The notes under the pieces: model-generated
Databases searched by the model: none
Seen by the model: the letters and a program-made list of their open reading frames with translations, nothing else
What the model was told of the DNA's origin: nothing
Origin: Lingula anatina
Lineage: Eukaryota; Brachiopoda; Lingulata; Lingulida; Lingulidae
Length of the DNA: 64,000 nucleotides
Direction: 5' to 3'
NCBI RefSeq assembly: GCF_001039355.2
Contig: NW_019774480.1
Location: 340,976 to 404,975, forward strand
Made by a program: the position numbers and the translations under genes
Shown: positions 1-11,700 of the stretch, piece after piece
Layout: each line of letters opens with the position of its first letter
Position numbering within the stretch: position 1 is the first letter of the stretch

Positions 1-22
1 ACACACAATTGTTTGTACTCAC

Positions 23-1086
23 AGTAACGTAGTCATCACAGGTCGTCCTAAACTGTGTGAACTTGAGTGACATCATGTATGTGCCTGGCGCCGGAAGTAC
101 CCGATACGTACACCAGATGTCGCTGGGATAGTTGGATGGGTATTGAGGGGAAGTAAGCGTGCCGTTGGACGAGATATATGTTGCGTTGCATGCTACAATT
201 CAATGGAATCACATTTTGTTAGGACCAGTACGAAGATGTTTCTGCTATTAGTTTATGACGAGCTGTGTTATTGATTAGAACTATAATACCAGTACATCTA
301 TACGTTATAATATAATATAATATAATATAATATAATAGGCCTATAGTATAATATAATATAGTATACCATTTATAAATCTTAAAGACCTCGTATTTTTAAA
401 TCAAATTAAAATTGTGTTCAAAACTTGTCAAAAGTAAAAGTATATCACATGGACACTTCAAACGATGAAGAGAATTAATCCAGCAGTTCGCGTCCTGTAG
501 CTTTAGACCGTCCAGTTCCAGTGACGTGCACAGCCAATACTCACCGTCTGATGTCGAACAAGGTACTTTCCTGTAGTGTGTACAGCAGGCCATTTGAAAG
601 ATGTCGATACAGCTGGCGTTGGTAACGTGCAAGGCACACGCTGTCGTCTGGTGGTTGAAGTCGGCGGCAATGCACCTGTAGGGGGTGACCAGAAAAGGGT
701 AAAATTTGGGTTTATACATTTGGCGTGTTATCCGCAATAAACGAGAAAAGCTGATCATGAGAGTTGAATTTTTTCTTCTTTTTATGTGATTTAACTTAAA
801 ATGATCTCACCGTCCAGGGAAGCATAAATACCAAAAGCAAGCAACGGTAGGTATATAGGCCTATGTTTCGTTGTTCTAGAGGCCAGCGGCACACTATTCA
901 TGATGCCAACAAAATTCCGTCTACAAGTAGGAATATATTTTGTTAGGATTTTTTTTTTTTTTTTGGCAAGTACGTACGAGTCACTTTGGCTGCAGGCAAA
1001 CAGGCACAAGTATTCCGTGTTTAGACTGGTGTTTTGGCTGATAGCTCCTGGTGCAGCAGAGCCGACGTATGTGGTGAAATCGGATA
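23..1086 (-). CDS. PAN-CUB receptor gene copy A, internal fragment
   Basis: Three coding exons are visible, read from high to low coordinates: 978-1086, 545-675 and 23-192. Phases join correctly (1 in, 2/2, 1/1, 0 out). The first two exons encode a PAN/apple-like module: the first has EYLCLFACSQSD, the second CIAADFNHQTTACALHV and a CC pair. The third encodes the first half of a CUB domain (CNATYISSNGTLTSPQYP to CDDYVT). The acceptor of 978-1086 has a long T tract before CAG. Its donor is GTACGT, one base off consensus. Differences from copy B in these exons are mostly synonymous (I see four silent and one Thr/Met), which suggests selection on the protein. The signal-peptide exon was not found, and the rest lies left of the window. 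Function is inferred only as an extracellular adhesion or receptor protein. Confidence 0.75.
299..353. repeat. (TATAA)n microsatellite
   Basis: Short run of ATATA/TATAA pentamers in the intron between the CUB1a and PAN2 exons of copy A. The same intron carries longer versions in copy B (7892-7945) and copy C (26468-26534), so it predates the duplications and differs in length. Confidence 0.85.
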
Positions 1087-4000
1087 CTGAAAAAAAAAAA
1101 CTGACGTTGTCGATGGCGAAATCGGGAGGAAGAGGGGGGTAAAGGGGGCAGAGGGAGATAAGCGTCTCTCTTGGCCGTTGAAATAACATCTTTTTCTCCT
1201 ACTCCCACCCCCCTTCATTAATAAATTACTACAGGCAATTATCTATTTGGGCATTCGTAAACGTGATATTATTACGCTCTATCAGAGTTCAGCTGAGCGA
1301 AGACGTCAAATATATGCAAAAAGATTTATATATATATAGTAAAAAATCCATTTGTGGTCCCGATAGAGGACAACATAGATGCATAATTCGTGTAGTTAAA
1401 CTTCTATTGTCTACTTTTTTAAAGTTGCCTTTGAATTGTCTTGAATAGCCTGTTAAATATTAATTTTTTTACTGAATGAGATTCAGAGAGGCATGACCAA
1501 TCAATAAGGTTCACTCTCATAATTGATACTTGAGTAGGCGACGTTTTCTTTATTTCGTAAATCATCATTGTTCTTTTAGTATTGAACTTGCATCTTCTAT
1601 AAGCAAAATATTATACCGTCAAACAACTGTATTTACCCACTACTGAACAACAGCTAGGGTATATGAACAAAAATGTTCATTAGCTTGGTACTGTAGTTGG
1701 ATCATATTAGTACTGTAGGCGATGTTTTCTTTATTTCGTAAATCATCATTCTTTTAATGCAGACTTGACATGTAATATGGAATATTTTTTCAGGTCATAA
1801 TACATCAGTTTTTTTCCTATTTTGCTGACTGATAAATGAAAAAAGGATTAAAATCGCGTTTTAATAACTTTTAATAATCTCTTTGATGTCATTGTGACAT
1901 CAATTCCCCAGTGAAGCAATCGAAAATACATTGCCTATTATAAGTCATACGACAACCATCGAAAGCGATATTTTGGATCCCCATATTTTTCAAATTATCG
2001 TCTTTAAAACAGTTATACGCGCCACAAAGGACCCTCATGTCAGCGTCTAGTCACAGCAACGGTCGCTGTTACGACTGACCTCATCTGGCTGCTACCAGAG
2101 CTTGCTACTCAGGTGGCAAGGCATTCCTTGGGATAGGTTTTTAGAGTTTAATCAGGAATAAAATTCCAGGCAACGGTCAAAACTTGTCCAATTTGGTTCA
2201 GTTTTGTTGTAGAACATGCAGGCCGTTGATTCGGCGAGTAGTGACCTACCCACATATTGTATATGAGGTTCAAAAATGGCGGTTTTGATGACCAAGGTAT
2301 CTGCTCATTCCCTTGTTTCTGTAAGTTATCTGCTATAAGTGCTCAGTGTGAACTGGCAATCTCATTGTGCAACCTCAATTGTTCCGTAGGTGCCCCCTAT
2401 CAAAAAATACCACATCGGTTCCCAGATTATTCCTGTATTTGATCTGGTTCAGTTTTTCATCGATGACTTCATTGGTGTTTTGGCACCAATGTGATATCCA
2501 CTCCAAATACTGACGTTGTCAATGACCCTAGTCACTTTAGAAGCGGCACACGCTTCGTCGAAGGCCTTTTCAGGATTTCTGTAAACTCTGTTTTGACCAG
2601 TTGAGCGATACAGGTGAAATCTGACCTAAATAAATAAGACCACGCAGTTTCAGTGTTCTACGCTGAAACAGCCATGGTCCCCAATTCATTAGAGAAACAG
2701 ACGATGCTATTTTGTTGTTTACAGTGGCTTCCTCTGGGCATAACTCCATAAAACTGTGTGGACCATTCCGTGTGACAAAATAATCTGTCTGGCAATGCCT
2801 GTTTTTTTCGCGCCATTCTGGCACAGATAAACAATTTTGTAAAACACTCATTAACTCATTTTACGCACAACGAAAATGAGGGGGTGAATCTAACGTTGTT
2901 AACGATTTTTACATGAAAGTATTGAACTACTCCTCAGGGAGAATCAAGGAAAAATTGCCCAGGAAATTTGTCCTCTATTGTGAACCACACTGAGACGAAG
3001 TGGGGTCAATAGAAAAACCAGACTTTACTTTTTTTTAATTTTTAAAACAAAATAGACATCCAACAAATGAAAACGTTATCACAAGTTCCTGAAGCTCTGG
3101 TTGGTGCATTGCTAAAAACTGAACATCCTTGCGTATGGGGAAGAAGGATGGGATGGGGGAGGGGAGGGAAGGGGAGAGACACCCAAATTGCAACAACTAA
3201 ATTTGCATGCATTGTAGGCCCCGTTCCACAAAGAATCTGTAATCGAACAATGGCCTTAGCTAAGGCAAGAAGTTGAAAACAACTTCTTGGCTAAGGCGTC
3301 GAAGAATCCAACCGCCTTACTCTTCTATTGTCAGACGTAAAATTGATTTCTAAGAGTAAGACTTATGTTGACGTTCACTTATGCTTCAGACTGTAGTTCG
3401 CTGTAGTCTATTTGTGAGTACATGTAAGAAAAGTACATATTCTGTGGACTGTTTACGTGAGGTTGACTTTACTTCTTCGTCTTTTACATATTTTGAATTG
3501 GCCCGAGCGTGTTTACAAAGCTTTGTGTTTATGGGTCTCATCTTCCGAACCACCAACATCTTGTGATATTTGAAGGTATAACAGTCAAATACAAATGCGT
3601 CAAGCTAGAGCGGATGTTCCAGCAAAGAAATGACGGGCCATGATCACTTTTGCACTTGTGAAACGTGAGCCCACTTTGTAGGGAAGGACAATAATATCTA
3701 CCGTTAATAAACGTTTGACTTTTAAAAGAAAAAATCCCTTGATCACCAAATTATTCCACGTCTAAACCCATTAACAGGATTGCGATCTACTGGTAGCTTT
3801 TCCCAGGTTTTTGAGTTGTAAGTTTTAAGTTTTTGAATCAGTCTCGTGGTGGGAGTGGAGACAGGTCAATTTCATTCGTAACGGTAAAACCAAATAAAAA
3901 ACTCGAAAACAGGTTTATCGTTTATCGGTCCTAATTTTATCAGCGGTCATGGGAAGGACATACCAGGGGTACAACATGTACGTTAGTGAATGGGAAAATC

Positions 4001-4817
4001 GTTGACATTTTGAGGAAAGTATATTCCTTTGCTGTAAAGGGTTTAACACACGCCTTAAAGCATCTATCAAAAAGCAGTGACAGATACTATAGTGTAGGGA
4101 ACTTTACCAGTGGTACCGGCTACGTTAACCTGGCTCGCCGAAGACATCAGAAATACGATCAATGCCAAGGCCATAGCCTCGCTCTCGGGTTGAAATTGGA
4201 AACCAATATGTGTGCGCTACGAAATTGAAAGAAAAAATGTTAATCTAATAATGTTACAATTAACGGCTATAATTTCCGTTTTCGTTCCTATGGTTTTGGT
4301 GCTGAATATGGTTACGATAAATCATTTAATTGAATTGAAGATTCATCATAATCACCGTGTTGATCTCGTTCAAGAAATAAATTAATTAAACTGTAAACGC
4401 GTATATAAAGATCAGCTTTAATTGGTGTAAAGCCCCCGAACTTTAGGCTTGTGTGCCTTCTTCGGGGAATAAAAACATGGCTTTATTTATTTATTTATTT
4501 ATTTATTAGTTCTTGAAGACTACACACCAGCCTAAAGCTCAGGCGCTTTCATTTATAGTTGATCTTAATAGTTGCGTTTTCAGTCTTATTTACTTATAAT
4601 TCTAGAGATGCACACATACTTTGAAATGCACCAAAACACAAAAAATTACGTTGAAGAATTTTAGATACATAAACTAAGTCTTGGGTTAATTATCTAAGGA
4701 TAAGGCCTACACCAGATTCAAAAAGAGACAATGGAAAATCATTTATATTTAAACATAATAAGATAAATAACAGTTACTTACCTTGTCGGAAGGTGAAAAA
4801 TATGTAAGCGAAGCAGT
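1087..4817. other. Presumed 5' flank or first intron of copy A
   Basis: No convincing coding exon is seen here, although the first exon of copy A should lie here if this is its true flank. A strong donor-like site (AAG then GTAAGT on the minus strand) lies at 4787-4792 and again at 13512-13517. No reading frame ending at that site has both the required phase 1 and a start codon, so it may be a 5' untranslated exon. The stretch also holds an inverted CCCCGAA/TTCGGGG motif with a TTTA tail (about 4430-4508). The rest is AT-rich sequence without recognisable content. Confidence 0.5.
4430..4508. repeat. Possible SINE 3' end with (TTTA)n tail
   Basis: A short hairpin-prone motif (CCCCGAA ... TTCGGGG) is followed by AATAAAAACATGGC and a run of TTTA units. 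A unique 3' end followed by a simple-repeat tail is typical of SINE and LINE 3' ends. The same segment lies at about 13163-13242 in the duplicate. No tRNA-like head was recognised next to it, so the assignment is tentative. Confidence 0.3.
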
Positions 4818-4818
4818 N
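4818..4818. other. Single N at a duplication boundary
   Basis: The undetermined base separates sequence matching 13553 and leftward from sequence matching 19245 and rightward (copy C, beside its CUB3a exon). Both homologies switch at this position, and copy B loses all exons after CUB3a here. A contig join, with missing or collapsed sequence, is the simplest reading. Confidence 0.7.
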
Positions 4819-4845
4819 TTCTATCAAAACATGTACTATTTTTAC

Positions 4846-6954
4846 CTGAACGTAATCTTGGCAGGGTGAATTGTTGTCATAATCCAAATCTACATGTGTA
4901 AATTCAAGCACCACTGTTTCGTCTGTTCTGGTAGTTGATATTTCAAACACACAAAAACAGTTGGCTTCGTAGGCTGACGGGTAGCCGGGAGATGAGATGT
5001 TTCCAGACAGGTCAATGTATGTACCGCCGCAATCTGAAAAGAAAAAAAAGGTTGTTGACTGCAGTTCATATGTAGTTGGCGACGGAACTGACAGGTTTTA
5101 GACGAGAGATATGCTTAATCACAAAAGGTAAATACCAGAGGCGGATCCAGAGATATTTCCTGATAGTCTTCCAAATTATCTTTGTTGATCCGTTCTTCAT
5201 TTTTGACCGTCTTCCGACAGAAAAAATTAGATACCCGCCATTGTAAACTTGAAAATCTGACCGTCTTCCGGAAGACCCAGAAGACGCCTTAAATCCGCCC
5301 CTGAATACATTGAGCGTTAGACAATTATGCAGTAGAAAAATGACATATTTCAGTTCTGGCAAGAAAGCTTAAAGGCAATTGACGAATTTTTAACTGAGGA
5401 TTTAACACACGGCGGGGAAATTCTGCTAATGGACCACGTAAGGTCTCGAAGAAATACCAGAAATTTTGGACACGTATCTGTAGCAAATCGTCATGTACTG
5501 CCTTGGTGTAAGCCAAGTGGCGTTTTAAGGTCTTATGGGTCACTCATAACATTGGAATTAAAACAGGTTGACCATGACAGGGGGAAGTGAAGATATCGAT
5601 CGCGAGAAAAGCAGTGTGTCTAAGAACCGGTTTTAGAAATTTAGTACAGACCGAAATTTGTCCTTTACTGTTGTCATTCGAATAAGTCATCTCAGATAAA
5701 ACGACCATTGGTATTTAAACATAACCCTTCCATTTATTTCATTCTACGGATTCAACCTGGACCAAAGTAGAATAAGAATTGAACTTAAAGTTGGAACCAA
5801 CTTAAAGGGATAACAAGTTTTACAGCTGTTCGCAAGATATCCATATTTCACTATAAATACATTGTAAACAACTCACATAAATAAAATATAATCTATTTTA
5901 CCACCAAAACGGCAGTTATCGCATTTATTCTGGAGTTTGTGCTTGCCATCATGTCACTTAACCTCCATAGATGTCTACGCTCTGTACTAATCCCCAAAGA
6001 GAATATTACATAAAACCAATTTTTTTAGAATAAACAAGGGACTAACTTTGAATGTGGGAATGGATTCATTAACCACTGGGAAATATGAGAAAATTGTCCT
6101 TTACTCCAGGAAAATTCACTTTTTGGCCAAAATGAACAGTTGTTATCCCTTTAAGGTCTGAATCAACTTTCGTAAAACCTGTCCCAAGATAAAGGACTAA
6201 CCGTTGTTGACCTCAATGGTGGCATAAAATCCTTGCGTCGTTACCGTATTATCCGAAATCAACAGCAAACGAATCCCTGTGTTGGTCAGCATTGTCAGAC
6301 CAGTCCTCAAGCCGCAGAGACCAATCATGTACTTGTCGTAAGTGTAGTCAAACCACTTAAATAAAAATAAATTGTGATGAGAGAGGCCCATCGAGCATAC
6401 ACCCAGGTGTGTGACCTGTCCTAGCTGTCGGGTGACGAGCACATCGGGTCACTGGCACTCATTTCTATGTACATGTTTGCGTTCGGTTGTACCGCTCGCA
6501 ACGGTGACTCGATGACGCATTTAATTACTTCGCAAGTTTAGTGTTAGACTTCATTTTTCCTTATGAAACCATTTCTAGTAGTTTATTGCTTTTAATGTTT
6601 TCAAATAGAAAAATGTTACACTCATTATTTGTATCAAAATTGAATCACATACTTTATTTACTTATGATCAGTCTCAAGTCATAAATCTTACCTTCAACAT
6701 ATCGTATCTGCAACCAGAGCCAACTTCAATATCAAAAGTTGAAAACCGGAGCCTGATTGAGGACCCGTTAGTCAGAGGCTTGATGACGTACAGGCAGTTT
6801 ACGCTAACTGGGTAATTACTTGGATAATTGGGAGAAGCGACTTGAAGCGCCCCCTCCGGCACTACCTCGTCACAGTCAGCTGCAATACAAAAATATGCTT
6901 CTTTTCGTGAACGATGTCTGTCAGTCAGTCTATCCATCAATCTCTCTCACTCTC

Positions 6955-6995
<41 letters not shown>

Positions 6996-8573
6996 CCCCA
7001 AATAAAAATGTCAACATAAAACTTATTTCCTTGTACCGTTAAGCATGAATACATTATGCTAAATTCCCCAATATATAAGAAACATACCATTCAAAGTGTT
7101 AAATGTGGCTGAGAATCCAGACGAAGAGCGGATTGAGTCGGTTTCGAACATCACCTCATAACCAAGTGCATGGATATCGTGCATAGCGTACTCTCCACAT
7201 AGACGGAAAAGCCTCCACCCGGTCAGTGTGTTGACCTGAGGTGTAGATATAGGAAAATGGAGTCCAAGCTAGGCCTCGTTTTCTGTTATATATTTCTTTT
7301 CTTAATTTTTTTTTTTTAATTTTCTCCGTAAATGCTGAATTATCTTAAAATATACCTGTGCTTAGTAACACGTGACATTTGATAAAGGTGATACGTAGTG
7401 AAATCGGGTGCCATTTATTAATAACAGCAATTCTTTGTTCTATACATGAAATTTATCGGACGCATAAATATAAAATTGATTTTTGAAATTAAGAAAAATT
7501 CAACCTATCAAAATAAAAATCAAAATGGACAGAAAATAATTTTGAATATTTTTTTTAAATGGTTCAAGATAATTGAAACCAAACTCACACACAATTGTTT
7601 GTACTCACAGTGACGTAGTCATCACAGGTCGTCCTAAACTGTGTGAACTTGAGTGACATCATGTATGTGCCTGGCGCCGGAAGTACCCGATACATACACC
7701 AGATGTCGCTGGGATAGTTGGATGGGTATTGAGGGGAAGTAAGCGTGCCGTTGGACGAGATATATGTTGCGTTGCATGCTACAATTCAATGGAATCACAT
7801 TTTGTTAGGACCAGTACGAAGATGTTTCTGCTATTAGTTTATGACGAGCTGTGTTATTGATTAACACTATAATACCAGTACATCTATACGTTATAATATA
7901 ATATAATATAATATAATATAATATAATATAATATAATATAATGTAATAGGCCTATAGTATAACATAATATAGTATACCATTTATAAATCAAAAAGACCTC
8001 GTATTTTTAAATCAAATTAAAATTGTGTTCAAAACTTGTCAAAAGTAAAAGTATATCACATGGACACTTCAAACGATGAAGAGAATTAAGCCAGCAGTTC
8101 GCGTCCTGTAGCTTTAGACCGTCCAGTTCCAGTGACGTGCACAGCCAATACTCACCGTCTGATGTCGAACAAGGCACTTTCCTGTAGTGTGTACAGCAGG
8201 CCATTTGAAAGATGTCGATACAGCTGGCGTTGGTAACGTGCAAGGCACACGCTGTCGTCTGGTGATTGAAGTCGGCGGCAATGCACCTGTAGGGGGTGAC
8301 CAGAAAAGGGTAAAATTTGGGTTTATACATTTGGCGTGTTATCCGCAATAAACGAGAAAAGCTGATCATGAGAGTTGAATTTTTTCTTCTTTTTATGTGA
8401 TTTTTAAATTTTTAAATTTAAGTTAAAACTTAAAATGATCTCACCGTCCAGGGAAGCATAAATACCAAAAGCAAGCAACGGTAGGTATATATGTTGCGTT
8501 GGTCTAGAGGCCAGCGGCACACTATTCATGATGCCAAAAAAATCCCGTCTACATGTACGAATATATTTTGTTA

Positions 8574-8617
<44 letters not shown>

Positions 8618-8738
8618 GCAAGTACGTACGAGTCACTTTGGCTGCAAGCAAACAGGCACAAGTATTCCGTGTTTAGACTGGTGTTTTGGCTGATAGCTCC
8701 TGGTGCAGCAGAGCCGACGTATGTGGTGAAATCGGATA
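4846..8738 (-). CDS. PAN-CUB receptor gene copy B, partial
   Basis: Seven exons are visible, high to low: 8630-8738 (PAN first half), 8156-8286 (PAN second half), 7609-7778 and 7088-7235 (CUB1), 6692-6879 and 6202-6355 (CUB2), 4846-5033 (CUB3 first half). Lengths 109, 131, 170, 148, 188, 154 and 188 nt match copy C except CUB1b, which is 6 nt shorter. All junction phases agree and all frames are open. The CUB halves show the usual features: SPNYPSNYP in CUB2, an LCG after the split, and FSATF or FYATI near the end. The CUB3 second half, stalk, sushi modules and membrane exon present in copy C are absent, because the gene runs into the N at 4818. The signal-peptide exon was not found. It may be a true truncated gene or an assembly casualty. 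Confidence 0.8.
5802..6154. mobile_element. MITE-like element with TTAA ends, copy 1
   Basis: The ends are inverted copies: TTAAAGGGATAACAA at the left and the complement of TTAAAGGGATAACAACTG at the right. The interior shares long stretches with 18600-18929 (for example ACATTGTAAACAACTCA and AACGGCAGTTAT). In copy B it lies between CUB3a and CUB2b. The homologous element in copy C lies on the other side of CUB3a, so it moved independently of the gene duplication. TTAA at both ends would fit piggyBac-type target duplication. There is no coding capacity. Confidence 0.65.
6959..6992. repeat. (TA)n microsatellite
   Basis: Perfect TA repeat in the CUB1b-CUB2a intron of copy B. The equivalent intron of copy C has a longer (CT)n(AT)n tract at 21632-21733. 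Confidence 0.9.
7892..7945. repeat. (TATAA)n microsatellite
   Basis: Pentamer repeat in the CUB1a-PAN2 intron of copy B, in the same place as in copies A and C. Confidence 0.85.
8578..8616. repeat. Poly-T tract beside the PAN1 donor
   Basis: About 39 T residues immediately left of the PAN1 exon of copy B. The equivalent tract is about 20 T in copy A (945-964) and is preceded by (TA)n in copy C. This is the main length variant within the PAN intron. Confidence 0.9.
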
Positions 8739-11700
8739 CTGAAAAAAAAACTGACGTTGTCGATGGCGAAATCGGGAGGAAGAGGGGGGTAAAGGGGGCA
8801 GAGGGAGATAAGCGTCCCTCTTGGCCGTTGAAATCTTTTTCTCCTACTCCCACCCCCCTTCATTAATAAATTACTACAGGCAATTATCTATTTGGGCATT
8901 CGTAAACGTGAGCGAAGACGTCAATTATATGCAAAAAGATATATATATATATATATATAGTAAAAAATCCATTTGTGGTCCCGATAGAGGACAACATAGA
9001 TGCATAATTCGTGTAGTTAAACTTCTATTGTCTACTTTTTTAAAGTTGCCTTTGAATTGCCTTTGAATTAATTTTTTTACTGAATGAGATTCAGAGAGGC
9101 ATGACCAATCAATAAGGTTCACTCTCATAATTGATACTTAAGTAGGCGACGTTTTCTTTATTTCGTAAATTATCATTGTTCTTTTAGTATTGAAATTGCA
9201 TCTTCTATAAGCAAAATATTGTACCGTCAAACAACTGTATATACCCACTACTGAACAACAGCTAGGGTATATGAACAAAAATGTTCATTAGGTTGGTACT
9301 GTAGTTGGATCATATTAGTACTGTAGGCGATGTTTTCTTTATTTCGTAAATCACCATTCTTTTAATGCAGACTTGACATGTAATATGGAATATTTTTTCA
9401 GGTCATAATACATCAGTTTTTTTCCTATTTTGCTGACTGATAAATGAAAAAAGGAATAAAATCGCGTTTTAATAACTTTTAATAATCTCTTTGATGTCAT
9501 TGTGACATCAATTCGCCAGTGAAGCAATTGAAAATACATTGCCTATTATAAGTCATACGACAACCATCGAAAGCGATATTTTGGATCCCCATATTTTTCA
9601 AATTATCGTCTTTAAAACAGTTATACGCCCCACAAAGGACCCTCATGTCAGCGTCTAGTCACAGCAACGGTCGCTGTTACGACTGACCTCATCTGGCTGC
9701 TACCAGAGCTTTCAGGTGGCAAGGCATTCCTTGGGATAGGTTTTTAGAGTTTAATCAGGAATGAAATTCCAGGCAACGGTCAAAACTTGTCCAATTTGGT
9801 TCAGTTTTGTTGTAGAACATGCAGGCCGTTGATTCGGCGAGTAATGACCTACCCACATATTGTATATGAGGTTCAAAAATGGCGGTTTTGATGACCAAGG
9901 TATCTGCCCATTCCCTTGTTTCTGTAAGTTATCTGCTATAAGTGCTCAGTGTGAACTGGCAATCTCATTGTGCAACCTCAATTGTTCCGTAGGTGCCCCC
10001 TATCAAATGATACCACATTGGTTCCCAGATTATTCCTGTATTTGATCTGGTTCAGTTTTTCATCGATGACTACCATTGGTGTTTTGGCACCAATGTGATT
10101 TCCACTCCAAATACTGACGTTGTCAATGACCCTAGTCACTTTAGAAGCGGCACACGCTTCGTCGAAGGCCTTTTCAGGATTTCTGTAAACTGTTTTGACC
10201 AGTTGAGCGATACAGGTGAAATCTGACCTAAATAAATAAGACCACGCAGTTTCAGTGTTCTACGCTGAAACAGCCATGGTCCCCAATTCATTAGAGAGAC
10301 AGACGATGCTATTTTGTTGTTTACAGTGGCCTCCTCTGGGCATAACTCTATAAAACTGTGTGACAAAATAATCTGTCTGGTAATGCCTGTCTTTTTCGCG
10401 CCATTCTGGCACAGATAAACAATTTTGTAAAACACTGGTTAACTCATTTTACGCACAACGAAAATGAGGGAGTGAATCTATCCCTGTTATCGATTTTTAC
10501 ATGAAAGTATTGAACTCCTCCTCAGGGAGAATCAAGGAAACATTGCCCAGGAAATTTGTCCTCTATTGTGAACCACACTGAGACGAAGTGGGGTCAATAG
10601 AAAAACCAGACTTTACCTTTTTAATTTTTAAAACAAAATAGACATCCAACAAATGAAAACGTTATCACAAGTTCCTGAAGCTCTGGTTGGTGCATTGCTA
10701 AAAACGGGACATCCTTGCGTATGGGGAAGAAGGGTGGGGTGGGGGAGGGGAGGGAAGGGGAGAGACACCCAAATTGCAACAACTAAATTTGCATGCATTG
10801 TAGGCCCCGTTCCACAAAGAATCTGTAATCGAACAATGGCCTTAGCTAAGGCAAGAAGTTGAAAACAACTTCTTGGCTAAGGCGTCGAAGAATCCAACCG
10901 CCTTACTCTTCGATTGTCAGAGGTAAAATTGATTTTTTTTAGTAAGACTTATGTTGATGTTCACTTATGTTTCAGATTGTAGATCGCTGTAGTCTACATG
11001 TATGTGAGTACATGTAAGAAAAGTACATATTCTGTGGACTGTTTACGTGAGGTTGACTTTACTTCTTCGCTTTTTACATATTTTGAATTGGCCCGAGCGT
11101 GTTTACAAAGTTTTGTGTTTATGGGTCTCATCTTCCGAATCACCAACATCTTGTGATATTTGAAGGTATAACAGTCAAATACAAATGCGTCAAGCTAGAG
11201 CGGATGTTCATGGCCAGAAATGCGCAGCATTCACGCAATACGCGAGGGCGCTACAGTAGGGCTTCACGTGACTCAACTAGCCAATCACAGCACAACAATG
11301 GCATCGCACACAGACTCTGTGATAAGTGCTAAGCCCATTGTCAAGTAGTGTTAGTTCATGGTAACAAGCGTCTGACATGTGCAGAGAAGTTTATTGTAAT
11401 ATATATTGTTCTTATTGTTGCATTATTAAATCTAACTCTGTATCCAAGTAGTAACTATACTGTACCAAGTCAGGTACTGATGATTTTCAGAGGTCATATA
11501 TTCCAGAATAAGCCATTACCACTAATTTATAATTTTAATTTTGTTTAATATATTATTCATAAAAGAGTTCATGAAAGATTATTTTAATTTGTTAAATCGT
11601 GATCTCATTCTTTTTATATTCAAATAATTGAGTAATGTGGGTAAAATTGGTCTTCCAATTCTTATTTGCATTTTTCCTTTACTACAAGATTATTTTGGAA

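Larger units (their letters stand above)
1..4817. repeat. Tandem block copy 1 (about 4.8 kb)
   Basis: This block repeats almost base for base at 7587-13553. Position 1 corresponds to 7587, and the two stay in register apart from small indels and one insertion of about 1.15 kb in the second copy (11212-12362). Both coding exons and non-coding flank are matched, so the copies are very young or are two alleles. The block ends exactly at the undetermined base 4818. The part near its left end (about 1-1670) is also related, less closely, to 25518-27930 in the third gene copy. Confidence 0.9.

Noticed and set aside
545-675. Exon with six cysteines considered as a PLAC-like domain
   Set aside because: With the upstream exon 978-1086 it makes a better PAN/apple module, in correct phase.
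811-901. Minus-strand ATG frame MNSVPLASR with a hydrophobic end, followed by a donor, repeated at 8443-8532 and near 27050, looking like signal-peptide exons
   Set aside because: It lies inside the intron between the two PAN exons, and its exit phase (1) does not fit PAN2 (phase 2). PAN1 joins PAN2 directly in the right phase, so this is intron sequence.
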